NCBI GenBank assembly: GCA_035048485.1
Contig: CM068581.1
Coordinates: forward strand, 7,019,430 to 7,083,429
DNA length: 64,000 bases
Direction: 5' to 3'
Source of the DNA: Pteria penguin
Taxonomy: Eukaryota; Mollusca; Bivalvia; Pterioida; Pteriidae
Of this stretch, positions 1 through 10,536 are shown piece by piece. The notes under the pieces were generated by a model. That model was not told where the DNA came from and made no database searches. It saw only the letters and a program-made list of their open reading frames with translations. Position 1 is the first letter of the stretch; each line of letters begins with the position of its first letter. The position numbers were made by a program, and so were the translations under genes.

Positions 1-331
1 ATAGCTTCCCAATGCATAAAATTTAATTGGGGTTACCTCCCTTTTCTGCCATCTTTGAGGTGATGCTATAACAGTTTTTGCTTCACATTCATACCAATTC
101 TAATGATTTTTGCCTAGAATGTTGTCTATATTTACACTACATGCTCAATGGTTTATATTTTGCATGACAAATGTAAACCTTAGTAAGGAGAAATCTCTTG
201 CATGACATGGTTGACAAAATTTAGTCATATGCTTCTACAATGACTGACAAATCTATCTATATATCTGGAAGGATCTTTAACACAAGGTAAAATATAAGTA
301 AATACTTGTATAATTAAGATCAAATTATTAC

Positions 332-704
332 CCTTGTCCTTTGTTAACTTCTCTGCATTAGACAACATTTGTTGGACTTCTGGAATTTTCAGTTCATCTC
401 CCTCACTTTTGTCCTTTTTCTTTATGAATGGAATGTCATCTTTATTGTCAATATTTTTTTCTGTCTTTTGCTTTATTTTTGTCTTTGAAGGGCCATTGTT
501 TAACAAAAAACCTTTTTTGAAACCAAACATGCCAGTATTTTCTTTCTTTGATGTGACACTGCTGGGACATGAAGAGGACAATACTGCTGATGGTGCTGAT
601 GACAGCGATGTTGATATTTTGGATGGTGATGTTAACATTGATACTTTAGAGGATGATGGAGATGAATGCTCAGTGCAGGGTGATATTGATGTTGATGATA
701 TCTT
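332..704 (-). CDS. Exon 3 of the MADED gene (Ser-rich region and FGFKKGFLL motif)
   Basis: A 373-bp exon open throughout, between ttgtag and a gtaata donor. It encodes a Ser/Pro/Thr-rich segment, then the FGFKKGFLL box and a basic region. It ends at phase 1, so at least one more exon lies to the left. No next exon could be identified in bases 1-331. Confidence 0.6.
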
Positions 705-3700
705 CTACAAAGAAATAAAATAGTTACACAATATGCAATATCCTCTCTGTATTCACTGATTTCATTCATATGTAAACTTAAGCTGGCGTGGCCTAGTGGT
801 ATCGTGTCGGACTCCTGATCGGGAGGCCGGGGTTCGATTCCCGCTCTGGTCATGCCGGTGTCATGTCTTTCAGATGAGACAGTAAAAACCGAGGCCCTGC
901 GTCGTGGTATGCATGGCACGTTAAAGATCCCTCACTGCTTCGGGTGGGTCCGTTGCAAAGGTCAAAATTTGTATGCCCCGCATCAGGCAAATGCCATCAC
1001 CATATACGTGAAATATTCGTGGTGTGACGTTAAACAAAAATCAATCAATCAATCATATGTAAACTTAATCTTTATAATTTTGAACATTCTAAAAAAAAAT
1101 GACTTGAAGAATTTATACATTTCCTTTTTCTAAAAAATAGAAAGCCCTATGCAGACTGAAAGATAGTTAATGTAGAATTATATATAGTTTTTGCATAAAT
1201 TTCTTACTATATTTATTTTCTGTGTTTTTTGCTTACACTGAGATATGATGTATCTTTTGATGGTCTTGTTGATTTAGACTCCCTGAGGGCTTCCACCTGA
1301 GCCAGCAGGTCTGACATATCTTCCAATGGAGGCACATCTGAAATGAGAGAAATAAGCAATGCATATATTGAATCCTAGAAGTTAAGCAAAACAGTATTTA
1401 CCACATTTATTTGGGATAACATGTTATTGCTGAATTTATAAGCATTAACTGTCTTTTCATGGGTAGAGCAAGCTTTGATCCTTTAAGATAGAAGATAAGA
1501 ATTCAGAAAATCAACTTTGTCTACAGCATGTCTGACATAAGCTTTTGCAATTTTCTGACCACCATAATCTTGAACGGTAGAATTCTCTTTGATCACCAGT
1601 ACACAAATAAATTTGGCTTTAACCCACTCTATTTCACATTCTGTGTGTTCAATTGATGTTATGCCTATCAGGGATGTCAAATAACAGCCGACAACCAGCT
1701 AAAATCACCAATAATTCTCGCTGTGACCGCTGGTTACTTTTTCTCTTACGAAAATATAAATTGAAGAAAATTGTTCCACAGTTGGAAATTACTGAATGTC
1801 CGAGTCCATGACTAACATTTTAATTAAGTCACATAATAACCTAAGAGTTTTCTCATAGTATCAGCATATTCAATACTTCACCACCCAACAATGTCATATA
1901 CCGTCTGGAAATTCCCTAAGCTATTTTTAGTAACATTTAGCACATGACGTACGTACTGCATAAGATAGATATTTCTGAGATCACTGAGTTCTACAATTCG
2001 TATATGAACAGAAGCTTTTTCAAACAGCTAGTTACAAAACCTGAACATTCCTCTGTAATTGTAAGAGATCACTTTTCTTTTAGATTTGAAGCTTACCATT
2101 TGGAAAGGCTACTGTGCATATATGCAGTTATCATGGAAAGGTTTATAGAGTTATGAGTTATGTAATGCCATCACCATTTTAATGGATACTATTTATGTGC
2201 AATTCTAATCCAGTATCAATATTAAGTTTAGTGCCACTGCATATATTAATAGTTCGCTATGTATTTAATGATCTGCATATTCATGTTTGCAAATTGCAAA
2301 AATTTCCTCTGGCCTTTTTGAAATTTAATTCATACCAACACTGCTCTGTTTTTTAAGTTACATGTATTTTGAATTGCAGTGAAGAAAGAAAATCTTAAAA
2401 CATACGTGTAGTCAACAATTTTATGTGCCTAAATCAGTCACAATTTAATCAAATTAGTAAAAGGAGTCTTTATCTTGAACAATATTTCAAAATATGAGTA
2501 AAATAGTACAAAAAATAAAGTTTTCAACTATTGAAATTAAATGCCTGGAAAGGGTAGAATGCAGGAATTTACACAATTTACTCCAAAGCTTCTAGAACCC
2601 TTAAGCGGGCCCCAGACCCCCCGTCGCCGATTTCTCCTATAACTTTCCATAGTTTTCCTATTTATTTCTATACTTAATGACATCCCTGCCTATCATATGT
2701 ATGCCATGGCCTTTTCCACTAGGTCTAGAATCAGATTGAAGACTCGATCTATTCCAGTTGGAAGTGAAGATATGAACAAATCCTTACTGAGTTATCGATC
2801 AGCATTCCTATAATCTAAATCTGAATAATAATCATTCTTTATTAGAACATTATACACTTACATCAGGCGCGTAGCTGCCATGTAAGCCCGTAAGCCCGGG
2901 CTTGCACATCATTTCACTCCCAAAAATAAAACTTGAAAAGAGAGAGAGAGAGAGAGAGAGAGAGAAGGAGGGTAGGTACTGCATGCTTATGTTACAGTAA
3001 TGGCATAATGTAAATCCATGATTGAATGAATTCTACAAAATCTTGATATGATTCATTTCCTTGTACAGTACTGGCCCCGTAAAGATATGAAAATTAACAA
3101 AATAGATATCAAATGATATACAATATGTACATGTAGTCAGAAATATAATCTAAAACGGGTTGATATATGAATTTGCTACCTGTTTCAGCGTTTGTAACTG
3201 ATTTTTCATAGTGCAATACGCCATGGCATGTGTCTCAATGTCAATGTCTGTAAGTTCACATGGCGGGGAATAGGAAAATCAGTGATTTTTTCAATTTTAA
3301 ATCGACATCTTCTGTGGCCGATATTTCAAAATCTAATGAAAATTGCGGTCAAAATGTCACCGACTCAAATGTACTGGCACCACCATTGGAATCTAAGTCC
3401 AATTATGTGGAAAATGAACCTCCGTACCCTGATCTAGCAGACCCCAATGTAAACATAAATGTGGACAGTACGAAAGCTATCCTGCTGAACACAAAATGGA
3501 CTAATTGTGCAAATTACGCGTTCCCCTCCAGGTGAGTCTGATTACTAATCAATATTTACTTACGTATCATAGAAAATTAAAATGATCATATGATGACATA
3601 TCGTCATTAAGTCAAATAATGGGGGGGGGGTATTAAAGGGACAGATATATATCCCTAATATCAACAATAGATATATAAATGTCATTTTAAATCTATGTTT

Positions 3701-6700
3701 CGGTGCTAATTCCGCATAGGGCAACTTGTACACAATTTGGCGCACATGTTTACAATTTATTTTTTCATTGAAAACGTTATGAATCGAAAATAAAAGAGCA
3801 TCCTTATCCAGAAAGTCCATTTTCAAATTAATGATATCGAGAAGAAAGCCACTCAGAGATGCAAGCAAAGTTATTTCGAAAGTAAACAAAGTTTGATTAA
3901 ATATCACGAGTTATCTATTTTTTCACACATGTATATTTTCATGCATTGTTATATGTTAACATGGCACGAGCCAATGTTTACAAATAAACACGTTTAAATG
4001 AGTGATTTCAGATCTATTGATTGTTCATTCTTGTTTCGAAATGGTTTGTCTATTTTCAGATGACTTTCTATGTAGTTTCATGTAAATTCATTTTTGTAAA
4101 CAAAACAAAACAAAACCCCACAAATGTCATTATAGTAATCCCAATTGTTTTCATAGGGGTTATCCCCCTTTCTATTCTTATATGTTTCATAAATCAATTG
4201 CTTCTATTAATTAACTATTACATAAAGTTAAGTAATTTTGTATAATTCTAATTTCACTTTAGTATATGTACATCTACTGTCATGGGATAATAAACAGTCA
4301 CTCAAGTGGCAATGTACAACCATTATCTTAGTTAGTAGTTATCATTGGTACATGTTATACAGAATAGAAATATGTAAAATATGGAAAGTAAGCGGAAATG
4401 ATGGCTGATTAAGAATGGGAAGATTTACGAACGTAATTGTCTGGAAGTTACAGCAGATAGGATTCGAACCAGAGCTAGGCATAGAGGTTTAGCCATTTGG
4501 ATTTAGTAGCTTGCGAAGAAATGATTCGAACCTAACGTGAGGTATACAACTATTCTGGAGACACAGAACAAAGATATTTGACATATTTGACAGTTTACGA
4601 ATTCGAACCCGATGATTAACAACTCATAGGTATACACAGGTATACCAAGCGTTATATACATATATTATCTATATATAAATTATCTATATGTGTGTCTTAT
4701 ATGTTTGATTTTAAAGTTTCAAGTTATACAGAAATTTCGAATAATTTGACAAAAATATATAAAAACACAAACTTGGTAGAGGACATTGAGTACATACTAA
4801 CTTTCTTGAGTTTTGGTGAAATTATATGCAGCGGTTCCGTAGAAGAATTCCAAAATGTGAAAAGTTAACGACGGACAGAACAACGACGGCAGACGGACAA
4901 CGATTGATCACAATAACTCACATGAGCGTTTGACTCAGATCGGCAAAAAAAAAGGGGGGCGGGGGAGTTACAGATATGATCACACATGATTAGCGGTGAA
5001 TATCATACAATATTGCACTACTTGTTGCAAAACCTCACAAAATCCGTTGTGGATTGAAACAAGTAAAAATTTTCCATTTCCATCTATTACAGACTGATTG
5101 GGAAAAAGCAACGAAAGTTCAATTTTCGTTGGCTCGAGACATATCCTTGGATACGCTACTTCAAATCAGAGGATGCTGCCTATTGTGCCCCGTGTTTCAT
5201 ATTTGGCCACAATGAAGCTAAAGAAAAAACGTTTTTAACTCCCGTCAAAGACTGGGCAAATATGTCTACGTATGTTGCTCGCCACTTAAAAGAGGGCTCA
5301 CAGCACCATGTCTTCGCTGGGATGGCAGATGATTTTTGCAGAGTATATCGACATGAAGATAAGCCTATTACGTTCAAATTGTCCAAACTTGAAGAGGAAA
5401 ATGAGAAAAAGAAACGACATATTCTAAAACGAATCATTGGGGTTATATTGTTGTGCGGTAAACAGAACATCCCCCTCAGAAGCCACGATGATAAAAAAAG
5501 CAATTTTATTGCGATTCTTCATGAAGTAGCAAAAGAAGACACCATTTTAGCAGAGCATCTTGCAAATGTTACATCAAGAGAAAAATACACATCACCAACC
5601 ATCCAAAATGAAATTATATCCATTCTTGGACAGCAGATACAAGACAAAATAGTTAATGACTGCAATGCAAGTGGGCATTTTGCCTTACTTGCAGACGAAA
5701 CGACAGATAAATCAACAAAAGAACAATTGACAATTTGTGTGCGTTTCATAGATAAAAAAACAAGTGAGCTGCGAGAGGAATTTCTAGCATTTGAGGAAGC
5801 CACAGACGGCACAACAGGAGAAGCTTTGGCTGAACTGATTCTGTCATCACTGCAAAAATATGGCGTAAACATTAACAACATGCGAGCACAGGGCTATGAT
5901 GGGGCAGGAAATATGTCTGGGCGTCATCGTGGTGTACAAGCACGTATAAAAGAGCTATTACCAGGAGCAATATATGTTCATTGTAAGGCCCACTGCCTTA
6001 ATCTGGCAATTGTTCACAGTTGCAAAGAACAGTCTGTGAGAACAGTTATGGGCACCGTGCAGGAAGTTGCGTTTGCATTTGATTACTCGGCTAAAAGGTT
6101 GAATGCATTTGTTGATGAGTTGAAAACCGACGCTGACACCAAACAGCAAATGGACAAAAGGACTAAGCTGCGAACACTGTGTGAAACCCGTTGGACTAGC
6201 AGAGCGGATTCCTTATATACATTTCTGCAAGCATTTCCAGTAGTAGTCCATGCACTTGAATACCTTCAAGACAACGGAGATGACAAAGCTGGCCAGCATC
6301 TCAATGCAATTCTCCGATGGGAGTTTATTATTGGTCTTGTTGTCTGCCAGCATATTCTGCAAGGAACTGTCTTCCTGTCAACTTTCCTACAAAATGTCAA
6401 CTGCAACCTTATTGAAGCAGCTAGAGAGAGTGAGGTCGTTATCACGATGTTCGGAAACGAAAGAGGCGACCCTGCAGTTTGGGATTCCCTTTTCCAACAA
6501 GCATCAGATCTGGCCGACAAGTTTGATATCCAGCCTTCCATGCCAAGAATAGCAGCAAGACAGAGACATAGAGCAAATATTCCAGCCAACAATCCCAAAG
6601 AATACTGGAAACGTGTCCTCTACCTTCCCTTCATAGACCACATGACACAGGAGCTGAAAGACCGTTTGCTTAGTGGTGAAGAGCAGAACCGCTTCCTTGC

Positions 6701-7336
6701 TCAACATCTGGTCCCAAGTCGTCTCGTGGACCTCAACGAGGAAAAGATTGACCAGTTGTTTGAGGCTTTCTCAAGTTATCTTACAGAGCATGGACGGAAT
6801 GCATTTGATAACGAACTAAGGAGGTGGAAAACAAAGTGGGGCCTTCCAAATGCACAGCAACCGTCCTCCCTCCAGGACACCATTGCAGTCACCAATAAAG
6901 ATCTATATCCATGTATCTGGACAATGTTGGCCATTTTGCTGACCATGCCGGTTTCTACTGCATCTGCCGAGCGCTCATTCAGCTCACTACGAAGGGTTAA
7001 GACATACTTGAGAAGCACCATGGGACAGGAGAGACTTTCGGCCCTTTCTATTCTTCACATACACCGGGAGGAGGAAATTGATATAGATACTGTCATTGAC
7101 AATTTCTTGTCTCTTAAAAACAGAAGATTGTAATAATGTCAAGCAATAAAAGAAATGAGCTGAGTAAAATATTCAATCTTTTCAGTAAAGAAAGGCATTT
7201 TGAATGAGTTTCAATGGGTTCTGATTAGCTAAAATCGCCTATTCGGGCTTGCACTTCGAAACATCGCTGGCTACGCGCCTGTACATATACGTATCAATAA
7301 ATACAGCGTCATTAACAACATACCTTCGTCGGCCAT
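332..7336 (-). CDS. Unrecognised host gene, N-terminal part (protein starting MADED), three exons, continues off the left edge
   Basis: Three exons join in one frame: 7324-7336 (ATG plus 13 coding bases, ends G before gtatgt), 1237-1337 (after tttcag, ends before gtaagc) and 332-704 (after ttgtag, ends before gtaata). The split codon G+AT gives Asp, and the exon 2 to 3 junction is phase 0, so the phases support the model. The first 162 residues begin MADEDVPPLEDMSDLLAQ, run through a Ser/Thr/Pro-rich low-complexity stretch and then a motif FGFKKGFLL followed by a Lys-rich segment (KIKQKTEKN, FIKKKDK) and IPEVQQML. No known domain, signal peptide or membrane segment is seen in this part. I do not recognise the family; the two acidic-Leu motifs and the FGFKKGFL box look like conserved short motifs of a cytosolic or nuclear protein, which is inference. 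The rest of the coding sequence lies left of base 332. Intron 1 (about 6 kb) contains two DNA transposons and intron 2 a SINE. Confidence 0.62.
782..1053 (+). mobile_element. tRNA-headed SINE, head type A, complete, with 15-bp target duplication
   Basis: The head contains a tRNA-like A box (GTGGCCTAGTGG) and B box (GGGGTTCGATTCC). A body of about 200 bp follows (TTTCAGATGAGACAG, AAAGATCCCTCACTGC) and a CAATCAATCAATC tail. A perfect 15-bp direct repeat (CATATGTAAACTTAA) flanks it at 767-781 and 1054-1068, the mark of LINE-assisted insertion. It lies in the intron between exons 2 and 3 of the MADED gene, opposite to transcription. Confidence 0.92.
1237..1337 (-). CDS. Exon 2 of the MADED gene
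   Basis: A 101-bp exon with a good acceptor (catttcag) and donor (gtaagc). It encodes DVPPLEDMSDLLAQVEALR and then a Ser/Thr/Lys stretch. Phases are 1 in and 0 out, agreeing with both neighbours. Confidence 0.6.
1483..2785 (-). pseudogene. Unrecognised open frame interrupted by the CAGGG element
   Basis: Reading leftwards, the minus strand is open from roughly base 2780 to the element and resumes on its other side down to a stop at 1483. The frame is kept when the element and one CCTAT copy are ignored, giving about 90 residues with features such as HTECEIEWVKAKF and QDYGGQKIAKAYV. The family is not recognised. It may be a relic of an older mobile element or of a host exon. The evidence is only the preserved frame. 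Confidence 0.3.
1669..2688. mobile_element. Non-autonomous CAGGG-ended DNA transposon, 1.02 kb, with 5-bp target duplication
   Basis: The ends CAGGGATGTCA and TGACATCCCTG form an 11-bp terminal inverted repeat, flanked by CCTAT on both sides (1664-1668 and 2689-2693). No transposase frame is present inside. The terminal CAGG and the 5-bp duplication match the hAT element next door (2864-7281), so it may be mobilised by a related enzyme. It splits an open frame on the minus strand (see 1483-2785). Confidence 0.65.
3260..7133 (+). CDS. hAT transposase, ZMYM1/THAP12-like, two exons, 770 residues, apparently intact
   Basis: Exon 1 is 3260-3531 (donor gtgagt) and exon 2 is 5093-7133 (acceptor ctattacag); the split codon AG+A joins in phase. 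Domains in order: a short N-terminal KISDFF motif (residues 6-11); a TTF-type zinc-finger region around residues 79-165 with CAPC at 122-125; a DUF4371/RNase-H-like core with the first catalytic Asp in ADETTD (residue 292), the second in GYDGAGNMSG (360) and CKAHC (388-392); and the C-terminal hAT dimerisation region holding the third acid in SAERSF (Glu717), ending KNRRL. These are the expected hAT DDE positions. No stop or frameshift is seen. An AATAAA lies just after the stop (about 7144). The 1.56-kb intron contains a fragment of another repeat family (4750-4945) without harm to the frame. It cuts and pastes its own element in the nucleus. Homology to ZMYM1-type proteins is from memory of the family. 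Confidence 0.88.
4750..4945 (+). repeat. Fragment of the AACAAGAGG...CTCAGGTGAGC repeat family inside the hAT intron
   Basis: It contains one diverged unit of the sequence amplified at 52.2-55.2 kb (ACAAACTTGGTAGAGGAC, then GGTGAAATTATATGCAGCGG) and the family 3' end (GACGGACAACGATTGATCAC, then AACTCACATGAG). Only the right-hand part of the family is present. Confidence 0.75.
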
Positions 7337-7440
7337 CTTTTTGTATTTCGCATGTGAACACAGTTCGATCTCGAAATTATTCTTTTCGGCTCTTCTAACG
7401 AAGTTGTCTTTCTTGTAACGTGGATCCTCTAACATCCCCA
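7324..7440 (-). CDS. First exon of the MADED gene: 5' UTR plus 13 coding bases
   Basis: On the minus strand an ATG at 7336 opens ATG GCC GAC GAA G and stops at a consensus donor (gtatgt). The phase-1 end matches the two leading bases of exon 2 exactly. The roughly 100 bases upstream are less AT-rich than the surroundings and serve as a plausible 5' UTR. Just beyond them (7441-7482) is a run of C followed by a run of A, which may confound promoter mapping. The start is chosen because it is the only ATG that keeps the frame; no transcript data are available. Confidence 0.55.
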
Positions 7441-7443
7441 ACC

Positions 7444-7474
<31 letters not shown>

Positions 7475-7482
7475 AAAAAAAA
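7441..7482 (+). repeat. Poly-C followed by poly-A tract
   Basis: About 25 consecutive C then about 18 A. It is a simple homopolymer pair just upstream of the MADED gene start, and its length is likely to be assembly-sensitive. Confidence 0.9.
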
Positions 7483-8670
7483 CAGTTTATTGATATACAC
7501 ATACTTGCCAAAGATTGTCCTGTATTAGATGTGGCCAAAAAATAGAACAATTTTATTTCAAACATTTTACCACTTTCTTTACATATACCAAGGACTTATG
7601 AACAAGACTTTCTCAGAGACACATAAACACACAAACCCCTTCTACGACACTACCTTAACTGCGACAGTTTATGGAAAACCTCGCCGTTTGTAAACAATAG
7701 CGATTATGACGTCATTTTTTACTTGTTTCAAATCTTTTTCCTCTATGAAGTGTACTCATAAGTTGAGCGTTATACTTCGATCGATTTTCTGTCAATAAAT
7801 ACAAACTTCCGAGAAAATGCGTCAAAACCAGGTAATGTATACATCAAATATATTTCATATTATGATAAACTTACTCCAATCACTAGGTCATTTTTACATA
7901 GCACCTAAATAAGACGTGATTCCCCCAACAGAGCTACACACGTTTACATCCATATGTCAGTCATATTGGGAAAGGTCAATGCCAAAGGTGTCCCCTGATT
8001 TTTCAGAAAAGAATGAGGCCAATGATATATACATATATTTTTTTGTAATTTTATTCTTGAAGTCGGACTGGTCACGTGACCGAATTTGCATCATATTTGT
8101 TGGGGGATAAGTCTTGGGATTTATCATCGCTCTCTACGAAGAATCCGATATTTTGAAACCTTATTTTTCCAAACTGCGGTTATATAAAATTCGAAGAAGG
8201 ATAGAGAGTCAATCGTCGTGAGATTCCTCAATGAATTTCAAAAGTTTCAAGACTAATAAAGCTCCTTTGCATAAAATATAATTCAGCAAAGTTGCATTAC
8301 AGTCTATGATAAACACCGAGTTTATCCCCCAGGTCATCCTCGGAATGTTTCGGGGATTATCTTCATTTAGATCTTAGTGTGATGTCACGCCGACTTCGAG
8401 AATTGCGAATAATGCGCTATGTATTTCCCGTTGTTGGTAATGACGTTCTTGGCGCAACATAGATGTTATAGCGAGTAATAGTAATGTTTACAGATTTATT
8501 GGGTTAAAACGTGGATGATGTCGCAGTTCGAGGGTTCAATAATATAGGACTCTGTCTTTCTGAACTGGAATACAAAACACGATAACAAAACTGCCACGAA
8601 AGCCTTAATTATGAACTTGTACATAATTCAATCATTTTTTATTTTCACTCATTTATTTCTTTAATATTTT
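7483..8670. other. Upstream region of the MADED gene, no gene seen
   Basis: AT-rich sequence without a convincing exon, repeat or RNA gene. It may hold the promoter of the MADED gene; no TATA box at a suitable distance is obvious. Confidence 0.4.

Positions 8671-8739
<69 letters not shown>
8671..8739 (+). repeat. (ATC)23 microsatellite
   Basis: An uninterrupted trinucleotide run of about 69 bp. Confidence 0.97.
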
Positions 8740-8741
<2 letters not shown>

Positions 8742-9212
8742 TTCTCTACCCAGAGTTACCACTCCTTACTCTCGTCACATGGCAAATTTATAAACTTACC
8801 TTCAACGTTAAAGCAATCATAAAACTTCAAATCGTCTGTGTGTTATTTTCAACGAACTATCACATTTTTTGTAAGTCCCATTGTTATTTTTGTTTCAAAC
8901 CTAGTTTCATATGCATAACACACGCAATAGTTTCGAATTCAAGGTAATTAAATATTCATTTCAAATAATTTACATTGAATTTAAATCATACTTTATATTA
9001 AGCATATATATATATATATATATTTATTTCCTGAAAGATTTTAGAGAAATTAGTTTTAAAATGATGGTCTGGTCAATCTTTTAAGCAACATTATATTGTT
9101 TATTATGTCAGAGGCATATATGTGCAATAGAAAAAAATTACATCGAACCAAATCGCCAACAGTGTAATCAACATAGACGTAACAATGTAGCATATAAGAA
9201 TGGATAGTGAGT

Positions 9213-9760
9213 TACGGAAGCCCATTTAGGACCTATCAAAAATATTTTTGAATTTGATATAACGAATTCTTGAATTTGTTAAAACGGATTAAATTCGTTA
9301 TAACGTATTTAATCTGTTACAACAAATTTGAGGAATTCGTTACAACGAATAGAGACCTATCAAAAATATTTTTTGAATTTGATTTAACGAATTCTTGAAT
9401 TTGTTAAAACGGATTAAATTCGTTTTAACGTATTCTCCAATTTGTTAAAACGGATTAAATTCGTTTTAACAAATTTGAGGAATTCGTTATAACGTATTAA
9501 ATCTGTTATAACAAATTTGAGGAATATATGAATTTAAGAATTCGTTATCTCGAATTTAATTTGTTAAAACGAATTTCAAAATCTGTTAAAACGAATTCAA
9601 CAAATTTGTTATAACAGATTTTATTCGTTATAATGAATTCCTCAAATTTGTTATTGTAGATTTAATTCGTTGTAACGAATTCAATCGTTTTTAACAAATT
9701 CAAGAATTCGTTATATCAAATTCAAAAACATTTTTGATAGGTCCTAAATGGGATTCCGTA
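9213..9760. mobile_element. 548-bp palindromic foldback element
   Basis: The two ends are inverted copies for well over 60 bp: TACGGAAGCCCATTTAGGAC on the left and its near-complement ending GGGATTCCGTA on the right. The interior is made of short palindromes of the TTCGTTATAACGAA type on both strands, with no coding frame. Possible 6-bp flanking repeats are GTGAGT (9207-9212) and GTGACT (9761-9766). It looks like a foldback or MITE element; the superfamily is not determined. Confidence 0.75.
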
Positions 9761-9831
9761 GTGACTGGATTATGCCCCATGTCGAAATCTCCGAGGACAA
9801 CATTCAACAAAGGAGTCCGACGAAGAGGAAC

Positions 9832-10102
9832 AAGCCGGTGTGGCCTAGTGGATAAGGTGCTCGGCTCGTGATCGAGAAGTCCCGGGTTTGACTCCCGCCC
9901 TGGGCACACCGGTGTTCTGTCTTTCGGATGAGACAGTAAAAACCGAGGTCCAGTGTCACGGTAGGCGTGACACGTAAAAGATCCCTCACTGCTTCGGGTG
10001 AGTCCGTTGCAAAGGTCTAAATTTGTATGCAATGCATCAGGCAGATGCCGTCACCATATACGTGAAACAATTATGGAGTGACGTAAAACAAAAATCAATC
10101 AA
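9832..10102 (+). mobile_element. tRNA-headed SINE, head type B, complete
   Basis: The head (GCCGGTGTGGCCTAGTGGAT, then CCCGGGTTTGACTCC) folds with an anticodon-like loop CTCGTGA. The body and CAATCAA tail follow. A 12-bp duplication (ACGAAGAGGAAC) lies at 9820-9831 and 10103-10114. Confidence 0.92.
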
Positions 10103-10149
10103 ACGAAGAGGAACTTATATGATCCTTGCTGGAAAACTACCCAGCGTAA

Positions 10150-10184
<35 letters not shown>
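10150..10184 (+). repeat. (TA)n microsatellite
   Basis: A dinucleotide run directly before a tRNA-like sequence. Confidence 0.9.
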
Positions 10185-10187
<3 letters not shown>

Positions 10188-10290
10188 AGCTCGGGTAGCT
10201 CAGTCGGTTAGAGGGTCGGATGCATGACAGCTAGGTGATTCGGTACCATAGGTCGTGGGTTCGAGTCCCAGACGGGGAACGAATATAAGT
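10185..10290 (+). mobile_element. tRNA-like SINE head remnant
   Basis: GGGTAGCTCAGTCGGTTAG (A-box like) and GTGGGTTCGAGTCCC (B box) are present at tRNA-like spacing, but no acceptor stem forms. It is therefore a tRNA-derived repeat and not a tRNA gene. Confidence 0.55.
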
Positions 10291-10433
10291 GAAATATAGG
10301 GTGCCTTGTTAACTGTAGTGTCTTTGTGCTTTATATGTTTATCTAATTTGTCTTTATTTTCTACAGGTATTTCTTCGGAGATCCAAGGTCCATAGTACTC
10401 CCAGGTGTTTCACTGATTCTATTTGTGCTTTCT

Positions 10434-10441
10434 ATATACAT

Positions 10442-10534
<93 letters not shown>
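10434..10534 (+). repeat. (TA)n microsatellite
   Basis: A run of TA with a few C interruptions at its left end. Confidence 0.95.

Positions 10535-10536
<2 letters not shown>

Larger units (their letters stand above)
2864..7281 (+). mobile_element. Complete hAT-superfamily DNA transposon, 4.4 kb
   Basis: The left end CAGGCGCGTAGC is matched inverted at the right end (GCTACGCGCCTG), giving a TIR of 12 perfect bases with looser similarity beyond. The flanks carry TACAT on both sides (2859-2863 and 7282-7286). The canonical hAT duplication is 8 bp, so this belongs with the hAT groups that make 5-bp duplications if the reading is right. One spliced transposase gene fills it on the plus strand. 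It sits in intron 1 of the MADED gene, opposite to that gene. Confidence 0.85.

Noticed and set aside
632..1133. Open frames across 632-919 and 852-1133
   Set aside because: They read through the SINE at 782-1053 on both strands; the same peptide patterns recur at every SINE copy.
10185..10290. Candidate tRNA gene
   Set aside because: A and B box-like sequences exist but no acceptor stem or clean cloverleaf; a tRNA-derived repeat is more likely.
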